The translations under genes and the position numbers were made by a program. Positions 57,140 to 64,000 of a DNA stretch of 64,000 nucleotides are shown here, in pieces. The notes under the pieces were generated by a model, which saw nothing but the letters and a program-made list of their open reading frames with translations, had not been told where the DNA came from and made no database searches. Every line of letters starts with the position of its first letter. Position 1 is the stretch's first letter. This DNA comes from Beta vulgaris subsp. vulgaris. Its lineage: Eukaryota > Streptophyta > Magnoliopsida > Caryophyllales > Amaranthaceae. The stretch is from contig NC_079203.1 of the NCBI RefSeq assembly GCF_026745355.1, positions 6,545,352-6,609,351 of the forward strand, given 5' to 3'.

Positions 57140-57826
57140 TAATGAACGATTATATTTTCCAATGTATTTCATGACTTTGAGCAAATTAATCAAAGCAAAC
57201 TTTGACATTGCATCTTTTGCGTGATATAATCTTCTTCCCTCATTTCTAAGATCTCATAATACCTTTTGTGTTATTGCTCCTTTTCTTTTTCTCTACTATA
57301 TTTTCAGTTACTCCACATTTCTTTTCTTTGCAACAAATTCCAACAATTTTTTAAAAGTCAAATCAAGTTTATTCAAAAGCATAAGTAAAAGAAATCAAAA
57401 GATAGAACGAAAACTTGAAAACAATCTAAGCTCACTTAGTCCATGAAGATACTTGAGTATTATTTAGCATTATTATAAGCAACCAAATGAGTCACTAAAT
57501 TCGAAATGGAAAAACCTAATAGATGAACATGAAATCCATAAAATTGTATAATTCTTAAGACTTCCTTTCTTTTTCCATTATAAAAAATGAAAGACTACAA
57601 AGCAAATAAGAGAAAAACTAATAGATGAACATGAAATCCATGAACTTGTATAATTCTTAAGATCCCCTTTCTTTTTTCATTATAAAAAATGAAAGACACC
57701 AAAGCAAAATTAAGGAAACTCAAAAATCTAGTTTCCATAAACTTCACTTATATGGAAATCTAAAAACTCCTTTTGCTCTCTCATCTTCTTTCCTTCTCAT
57801 TCCTTGAAATGCATGACTATTAATCT
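57140..57826. repeat. Dispersed repeat, copy 2 (pairs with 30066-30912)
   Basis: It matches copy 1 in order, lacks the MITE found at 30358-30630, and carries its own tandem duplication of about 100 bp (57512-57700, 'aatagatgaacatgaaatcc' twice). Confidence 0.85.
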
Positions 57827-58330
57827 ACAACATGTTTTCTGTGAAGCATGTCACACAAAAACCAAATCGTGTAGCCAGACGCATCACTCCACTCCTCTCC
57901 ATCCTCATTTCTCACTCTTTGCTCCTCCATCCTCGTTCCTCACTCTTAGCTCCTTGCTCCTCCATTCTTTGTTTTTTTTTTACTCTATTTTTTTGTTCAT
58001 TCAATTAAAAATCTGTATAAAGTGAATTCAATGATTTTATCATCATGATGATTCCAATAAAACAATACAAAAGTTCAACAACAATAATATAAAATAAGTT
58101 TTTAGTATAAAACAATAATCAAGTTGTTCACGAGCTTTCCGAGCCAAGCTTGCTTAGCTCAGCTCGGCTCGTTTAAGTCTCAAGCCGCGCTCGAACTCGG
58201 ACAGAGCTTTGACCGAGTCAGGGTCATTATTACCCCTAGGTGGGAGGATAGAACAGATATTTTCCTTCTTCACTACTTGCCCCCGCACCCCCCCCCCCCA
58301 AAACGACGACTACTACTACTACGAGTCCCC
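57827..58330. other. Low-complexity DNA, no gene seen
   Basis: CT-rich stretch at 57880-57975, then an AT-rich stretch. At 58117-58215 a 'gagctcggctcg'-type GC-rich block resembles terminal parts of plant DNA transposons. A 13-C homopolymer sits near 58287-58299. Confidence 0.4.
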
Positions 58331-59163
58331 GACATGAGTATAAAGTAATTCCTTGTATAAACTTGAAAGTAAGCCCTCGATTAATATAAAGTAACCTCGT
58401 CATAAGTGTAAAAGTAACTCCTTGCACAAAATATAAAGTAACTCCGATCCCACAGATAACAATAGTAATCCCTGCATAAGTGTAAAGTAACCTCTGCATA
58501 AGTATAAAGTAACTCCTTGCGCAAAGCCTAAAGTAATCCCTAAATAAATATCAAATAACCACATTATTCTAAACGTAACCCCTTGCACAACATATGAAAT
58601 AGGTAACCCTCTATATAAAATGTAAAGTAGCCCCATCAAGAATCTAATGTAACCCCTACATAAATCTAAAGCAGTAAGCCATTGTATAAACTCGAAAGTA
58701 AGACTTGTATTAATAAAAAGTAGTCCTATCATAAGTGTAAAAGTAACCCATTGCACAAAATATATATAGAGTAACTCTCAGTAGATAACAATAATAACCC
58801 TTGCAAAAGCATGAAGTAACCTTTGCATAAGTATAAATTAACCTCGTCATAAGTGTAAAAGTAACCCCTTGCACAAAATATAAAATAACTCCCAACAGAT
58901 AACAATAGTTACCCCTGCATTAGTGTAAAATAACCCCTGTATTGTATTAGTGTAAAATAATCCCTGCATAAGTGTAAAGTAACCCCTTGCACAAAGTCTC
59001 AAATGATCCCAAAATAAATGTCAAGTAACTATATTATAAATCTAAATATAACCCTTGCACAACATATGAAATAAGTAACTTTTTATATAAAATGTAAAGT
59101 AATTTCATCAAAAATCTAAAAGTAATGCCTTGCATTGCACAAACATATAAAATAACTCGCAAC

Positions 59164-59888
59164 TAGACCTGGACATGGGTCGGGCCTGTTCACGGGCTCG
59201 GCCCGCGGGCTTGGGAAATGGTGGGCCAAAATTTAAAATTTTGTTCATGGCCCCACAGGCCGGGCTCGTGCCTCCCGCGGGACTATCTCGTGTTTTATGT
59301 TATTTTTTGTATTTTTGACAGTTTTAGGTATAGGTAGCATGGGCAGGGCCGGGTCGGCCCAGCCCGGCCCATTGTCCGCTACGCGGACCGTGGGCCTGTC
59401 ACGGTCAAGAAATTTTATTTCAGGCCCGCATCGGCACGAGCCCGCGTGCCGAATGCTCATTTCCTTTGTTTTTTATCCTAAAACTATCAAAAATACAAAG
59501 AAACAACATAAAACACGGGTTAGGCCCGCAGGAGGCACGAGCCCAGCCTGTGGGACTGGGCGGGGCCATGGACAAAATTTTGAAATTTCAAACCCGGCGC
59601 GGTACGGCCCGCCACTCACGGGCTCGGGCCGCCATTTCCCCATGCCAGCGGGCCGAGCCCATGAACAGGCCCGACCCATGCCCAAGTCTAGTTTTAGGCT
59701 AAAAAACAAAGGAAAAAAGTGTTCGCCCCGCAAGCCGGCCCACGCGGGCTCGTGCCGGTGCGGGCCTGAAATAAAATTTCTTGACTATGACAGTCCTGCG
59801 GCCCACAACGGGTCGGACCAGGGTGCAGGGCTGGGCCAAAATCGGACCGGGTCGGCCAGTGTGCTGGCCCGGCCCATGCCCACCTCTA
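59164..59888. mobile_element. hAT-type MITE carrying an inverted copy of itself
   Basis: Outer termini TAGACCTGGACATGGGTCGG and, complemented from the right, TAGAGGTGGGCATGGGCCGG are flanked by an 8-bp duplication CTCGCAAC / CTCACAAC (59156-59163 and 59889-59896). It is very GC-rich against its AT-rich surroundings. Removing the inner copy (59329-59690) and one target repeat leaves about 355 bp. Confidence 0.9.
59329..59690. mobile_element. Inner copy of the same hAT MITE, inverted
   Basis: A perfect 8-bp duplication GTTTTAGG (59321-59328 and 59691-59698) flanks this 362-bp segment. Its reverse complement aligns end to end with the joined halves of the outer element, including 'gtttaggataaaaaacaaag' across the insertion point. 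The termini are TATAGGTAGCATGGGC and, complemented, TAGACTTGGGCATGGG. Confidence 0.9.
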
Positions 59889-59994
59889 CTCACAACATGT
59901 AACAATAGTAACTTCTTGCATATAATCTAAAGTAACCCTTGCATAAATTATTAAATTTAAAGTAACTCGTGTTGAGATATAAATTAACTATGAA

Positions 59995-60808
59995 CAGGGG
60001 CGGATTTACTATGGGTTCACTGGGTTCAGGTGAACCCGGTGATTTTTGGAAAAAAATTACCCAGATTTTTTTTTTTTGAAATTAAAAATATTTTAGATAT
60101 TAGATATATACTATATGCGTGCAAAATAAAACATGAAAGAAGCATGTGTCCCAGTGGTTTTGTACTTCTACAGAAGTGCGCGCGGCTCTGAAGGTCTGAG
60201 GTTCGAAACTTTACCCAGCCATTTCTCCCTTTGCTTTTTTTTAAACCTTTTCTTTTATCTAAATTTTGAGCCTCTCATTCTCATTTCTCCCTTAACAACT
60301 TAACAGAATCCTTACCCAGCCAACATTTTCCCAAAGCCATGAAAGATAAAGTCCAATTCTTTAATTTTAAATATGAATTTTACTTTTTTCAAATTTTAGT
60401 CTTTTAGACATTAGATGATTAAAATATGTAATTGACTAATGGTAGTTATGTAATTTTGTTAATCATTTAAATGTTGATTGTTGAATACTTCAATGAATGA
60501 ATATGGAATTGTGGAATGTGGTTATGTGGAGTTGTTACTTGTTAGTGTTACTTAGACTCACTTACTCAATATTGAATTACTTATAGAATGAATTTGTTGC
60601 TTTATGAATTTTAGATTTAAATGTGGAATGAATGAATATGGATTGTGGACTTTTGTAATTTTTTTTATTGATGTAATGTAATGAATTAACATTCTATTTA
60701 GCTATTGTAGTTTGATATTTGGATTAATGTATTGAACTTTGATTGAATGAATGTATTTTTTTTTACCAGCTTCGAACCCATAAGGTTGGAATCCTGGATA
60801 CGCCACTG
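59995..60808. mobile_element. hAT-type non-autonomous element, 814 bp
   Basis: Termini CAGGGGCGGAT and, complemented, CAGTGGCGTAT are flanked by a perfect 8-bp duplication ACTATGAA (59987-59994 and 60809-60816). Sub-terminal 'gggttca' blocks are also inverted. No transposase. It is inserted in the GTAAC array. Confidence 0.92.
60138..60216 (+). other. tRNA-like (SINE-like) block inside the hAT element
   Basis: 'GTGTCCCAGTGGTT' and 'GAGGTTCGAAAC' resemble A and B boxes, 55 nt apart. It may be a captured SINE head. No duplication was seen. Confidence 0.4.
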
Positions 60809-61333
60809 ACTATGAATCTTAAAAAATCGTTCCATACGTGTAAAGTAACTCCATGCACATAATCTAAAAGTAATACACTAACCCCATCATATATCTAAAA
60901 GTAATACCTTGTACAAAATATAAAGTAAGTACAAACACATAATATAGTATCCCCTTAGATTAGAGTCGTCCACTTAGGCGATCATTAGTTCCAACGATGA
61001 TGTCGGTGAAGATTCATCTTTGTTTTATGACGGTAAGGGTAAAATTCTAGAGGAAATGAGAGGAGAGAGAAAATAGGGAAAAAATGGGAGAAATCAGAGG
61101 AGAGAGAAGATGGGAAAATGAGAGGAGAGAGAAAATGAGGCAAAAAATGGGGAAATTGAGAGAGGAGAGAGAAGATGGGGAAAATGAGGGAGGTATGTAA
61201 AGGAAGAAAGAGCGGGAAACACGAGAGAGAATGGGGTTTATATTTTTAATGGGCCTTGTATATAGCTTGGTCACACCATTAGTTGAAGGTGTGGCCTGCC
61301 TTATATAAAAGTTTGTGATTAATCTATTATCTA

Positions 61334-61720
61334 CCCCCTCCCTTCCATAAAGCTATTCCTATTTTTCCTTTTCATTAATGTCATGCATGTTATACGAATG
61401 CATTCATTATACACCCGGGTGTACCATGTGCATGATACACCCAAGATTATTTTTTGCTCATTTGAAACTCTACCTATTAAAGTATTATGTGATTATGTTG
61501 ATTTGGAGGTTTCAAATGTACAATGAGCAAAAAAAAAAAGCATTGGTTACGATAAGTATGATACACCCGAGTGTATGATAAAAATTTCCCATGTTATATT
61601 ATTAATATTTTTAATTATATAATAGTAAAAATTCATAAAAATTTGGTATCTTCAAAATACTCATTGAAAATAATCAAATTAAACCCCACATAATTATGTT
61701 ATTTTTCTTATAAATATGCA
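61334..61720. mobile_element. Stowaway-like MITE fragment interrupted by a second MITE
   Basis: It starts CCCCTCCCTTCCATAAAGC after TA and shares its interior with 30917-31174. The right terminus is lost near 61720. A 195-bp element (61395-61589) is inserted in it. Confidence 0.65.
61395..61589. mobile_element. Small foldback/MULE-like MITE
   Basis: A 9-bp duplication CATGTTATA flanks it (61386-61394 and 61590-61598). The related element at 30917-31174 has this 9-mer only once, at about 30967, confirming the insertion. Inverted ends contain 'tatacacccgggtgta' and 'gatacacccgagtgtat', and further in 'ttttttgctcatttgaaac' and its complement. Confidence 0.82.
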
Positions 61721-63556
61721 CTTATTGTTTACGCCGATTTTGTACCAAGCACGCAAAAGGTATTGGGGAGCCAACAACAAGAAAAATACACTAATTTGAT
61801 ATGGAATAAATAACGAATAATGAAAATATAAATAAAATATTAAGAACACAAATAATTGTTGACGCGGAAAACCCAAGGAATGGGAAAAACCGCGGGTGAT
61901 ACTCTTGATCACCAATCCACTATGAAGATGCACCCGTCAATACAAGTGTTTAATACAAATGTAGTAGTAGAGTTTTTCAAGAAAATTAATGTAGAAAGAA
62001 GGAAAGAATATAAGCTGGTGAGTAATAACAGTCAATGGTAGCTGAGTCCATAAAAATAAACTACATATTTCCTATTTATATTTGACTGAAAGAAAGTTCT
62101 GGTTGTTGTTGTAGCGCTTCCCTCAAAATAGGGGGCAACTCTATCTCCTCAATCGTCTCCTTATTCCTCTCTTAATTTGTTAAAGACTGATTCCACTCTT
62201 CCCACCACATGTTCTCCTATGATAACTACTTCTTATCTCCTTGAACTTGAAATCCAACACGCAAATTCTAGGGCCCAATGATTGCCCCTGATTGACGTTG
62301 TTTTTCTACTGCCTTGAGAAATGGCGACAATTACAAGAACCATCATCACTTGCCTAACTGCCCACACCTTCCCATGACTGACGAGCGAGCACTCAGGAAT
62401 AACTTCAACTTGATGCCAACTGATGCCGACAAACATCCTCAAGACCCCGACGAACCAACTAACAACATCCCTCCTTGAAACGACTTCAAGAATGTTGTTT
62501 GTTCACTTTGGACGCCATCACTAACATCACCATGGAAGATCAGACGGCGTCATGGACTCTAATGACGACGTTAGGAATTTCTTAGAAGTCCTTGGGACTC
62601 CGGCAGATCTTTTTCCTGACGGCACTTCTACTGCTGGGACAACGACGACCGCTGAACCTGCCTATACTGAAAGTGACAAGGACGCCTATGGAGACAAATT
62701 AGTTTGTATTATAAGTTGTTATGGTATATAAAAGTCGTTGCATATCTTTACTGCATGTCATGCAAATGTATGTTTGTAAGTATGTATGTTCGGAGCCATC
62801 TGCAATATTAATTGCCATGAAGGGCCAAATTTCCACTTCCAATTAATTATGCATGTCTTGTTGTATGTATGTATGTACGCATGCATGTATATGACTTTTC
62901 CATCGTGATTAGAGGTTTGGTTTTAGAACTAAACATTGTCATCCAAGATGTTGTCAAGTGTAGGGCCCTTGTGTTTGTATGAATGTGCATATTTATGTGT
63001 GTAGCTACCTTTGATGTTTCAAACCACTTGCGGTATTAATTTCTACGAAGCGCTAAATTATCTCTTCTAATTAATTGCGCATGGTGTTTTGTATGTTTTT
63101 GTGATGACTTCTTAAGGTGTAAGTCCTTTTTGTATAGAAGATATTATGTGTTCACCTGAACGCTGTTAAACCTTGATGCCTCATCTTATAATTGTCGCCT
63201 TCATAATAAAGGTCGACGTCAACGCTGATGTTGGCGTCAGGTGAATGTGAACATTGTGGTGTTCGATTGTCTCAAAGTTGACTGTCAACGAATCCTTGTC
63301 CCCCATGCATGTCTTTATACAACAAAGGTGAGATGATCGTTGGCTTCGCCTAACGGTCCTACGATGCTCAAGTTAGTATAATATAAAAATAAATAATGGT
63401 TAAAATACGAAGGAAATCGAATATGTTGAGAACATAATGAAATGGAATAAATCAATTTAACTTGTTGGTTACTTAATTACCTGTAGTGGCGTCCCTTTTG
63501 TTCTCAACATAATACAATTAAAAATGATAGAGTTTTAGATGGATGACGTTCCAACT
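61721..63556. other. Probable retroelement-derived DNA, no intact gene
   Basis: At 61857-61900 'ttgacgcggaaaaccc...aaaaaccgcgg' is a motif often seen near plant LTRs. A degenerate duplication of about 130 bp (62785-62915 and 62995-63125, sharing 'ccaattaattatgcatg'-like text) is visible. GTATGTAT microsatellite-like runs occur at 62765-62890. No reading frame is supported. It probably belongs to the Ty3-type element entering at the right edge. Confidence 0.4.
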
Positions 63557-63739
63557 TCAGGGAACGTGCTTACCCTCCTTGAGATATGAAATAATTGACG
63601 ACGTCCAACTTTCAGGCGCCGTCGCAAAGATTTTGTTGATGTCGGCATCACTTTTTGGACGACGTCCAGCTAGGATCACTTTTCCAATCGTTGGCTTGAC
63701 GATCTTGACGGACACTATGAACTTGTAGTGGACGATCAT
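63557..63739 (-). pseudogene. Possible Ty3-type pol fragment (RNase H to integrase linker)
   Basis: The frame contains 'PESWTSSIISYLKEGKHVP', which resembles the linker between RNase H and integrase in plant Ty3 polyproteins (SWM-x-PI-x-x-YL-x-x-G pattern). It lies directly downstream of the gag frame, which would require a large internal deletion. It is short, so the call is tentative. Confidence 0.35.
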
Positions 63740-64000
63740 AAGGCTTTGGACGCCACAAACTTTCTTTGTTTAGCGTCGACTTCCTGATGTCGATGTCATA
63801 GGATTCCTTTCTTGACTGCATGTCTTCCTCCAATCGGATCTGGGCCAAGGCTTTGGCTTGAGCATCCTCGAACGTTGGACTGGGATACTTGGTAATTTCT
63901 TTATACAAATCTGAGTCTTCATCCAGTCCCTGTCGGAAGGCTTCAATCGCCGTCTTAACGTTGTAATTTGGAATCGACACCTTTTCCCTGTTAAACCTGT
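63648..64000 (-). pseudogene. Ty3/gypsy gag, partial, runs off the window
   Basis: The minus-strand frame reads from the window edge 'FNREKVSIPNYNVKTAIEAF', then 'DSDLYKEITKYPSPTFEDAQ' and 'KALAQIRLEED', the C-terminal part of a plant Ty3 gag (retrotransposon gag domain), followed by a basic tail. It stops at 63648-63650. The N-terminus is outside the window. Confidence 0.82.

Larger units (their letters stand above)
58330..60960. repeat. Degenerate GTAAC-punctuated tandem array
   Basis: Phrases of about 18-27 bp, each closing in 'aaGTAACyyc', run through 58330-59155, 59897-59986 and 60817-60960. Common phrases are 'cataagtgtaaagtaacc', 'cttgcacaaaatataaagtaac' and 'agataacaatagtaa'. A larger order is visible, as the block 'cttgcacaacatatgaaata' recurs at about 58581 and 59052. 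Two hAT insertions split the array. No protein frame is supported. Confidence 0.8.

Noticed and set aside
58287..58299. C-run as a G-quadruplex or regulatory element
   Set aside because: It is a single homopolymer run without the four G-tracts needed, most simply slippage.
58236..58895. Overlapping minus-strand frames in the GTAAC array (hydrophobic repeats)
   Set aside because: They are produced by the array; frames change register and lack any start or domain evidence.
59297..59902. 201-codon GC-rich open frame
   Set aside because: It lies entirely in the self-nested hAT MITE. High GC lowers stop frequency, and the frame shows inverted-repeat symmetry rather than protein features.
1..64000. 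A new defence, toxin or biosynthetic gene cluster
   Set aside because: Every substantial frame was assigned to HPAT, NQR, F-box, RNase T2 or transposons; no co-directed set of unknown genes remains.

Overview
The window is nuclear DNA of a flowering plant, almost certainly a eudicot. The evidence is split genes with GT-AG introns, a hydroxyproline O-arabinosyltransferase, an F-box gene, NAD(P)H:quinone oxidoreductases, and dense plant-type transposons (Copia, L1 LINE, plant mariner, Stowaway, Tourist, hAT, MULE, Helitron, SINE). It is AT-rich by eye and gene-poor. I cannot name the species from sequence alone.

Layout. 1-6.4 kb: old Copia pol pieces broken up by long repeats that end in GGGTGTTACA, probably LTRs. 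6.5-14.8 kb: an F-box gene split by a full-length Copia element (6622-11882, 303-bp LTRs, ACTCG target duplication) and again by a short non-autonomous LTR element. 15.8-16.3 kb: a decayed RNase T2-like gene. 16.5-18.3 kb: another Copia fragment. 19.5-25.7 kb, minus strand: an intact eight-exon HPAT/RDN1-like gene (368 codons) with a 944-bp long-TIR MULE in its last intron. 27-32 kb: Helitrons, MITEs and SINEs, several with exact target duplications. 31.9-45.1 kb: one 2.56-kb solo LTR blown up to 13.2 kb by a 5.5-kb LINE, a 4.8-kb mariner-like element and a MITE. 45.7-48.4 kb and 54.8-56.4 kb, both minus strand: two copies of a three-exon NQR gene. The first is intact (196 codons); the second carries a 7-bp duplication that shifts the frame. 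Between them lie a foldback element with a GC-rich hairpin and three tandem 1.01-kb repeats that each contain a hairpin. 58.3-61 kb: a GTAAC-punctuated degenerate array invaded by two hAT elements, one of which holds an inverted copy of itself. 63.6-64 kb: the edge of a Ty3-type gag.

Only two genes look functional: HPAT (Golgi, arabinosylation of hydroxyproline in extensins and signalling peptides) and the first NQR (soluble FMN quinone reductase). There is no operon-like cooperation. The order of transposon insertions can be read in unusual detail, because two repeats inside the window supply empty sites for insertions in their relatives. I found no convincing undescribed defence, toxin or biosynthetic system. 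The most unusual structures are the self-nested hAT element, the GTAAC array and the 1.01-kb hairpin-bearing tandem repeat.
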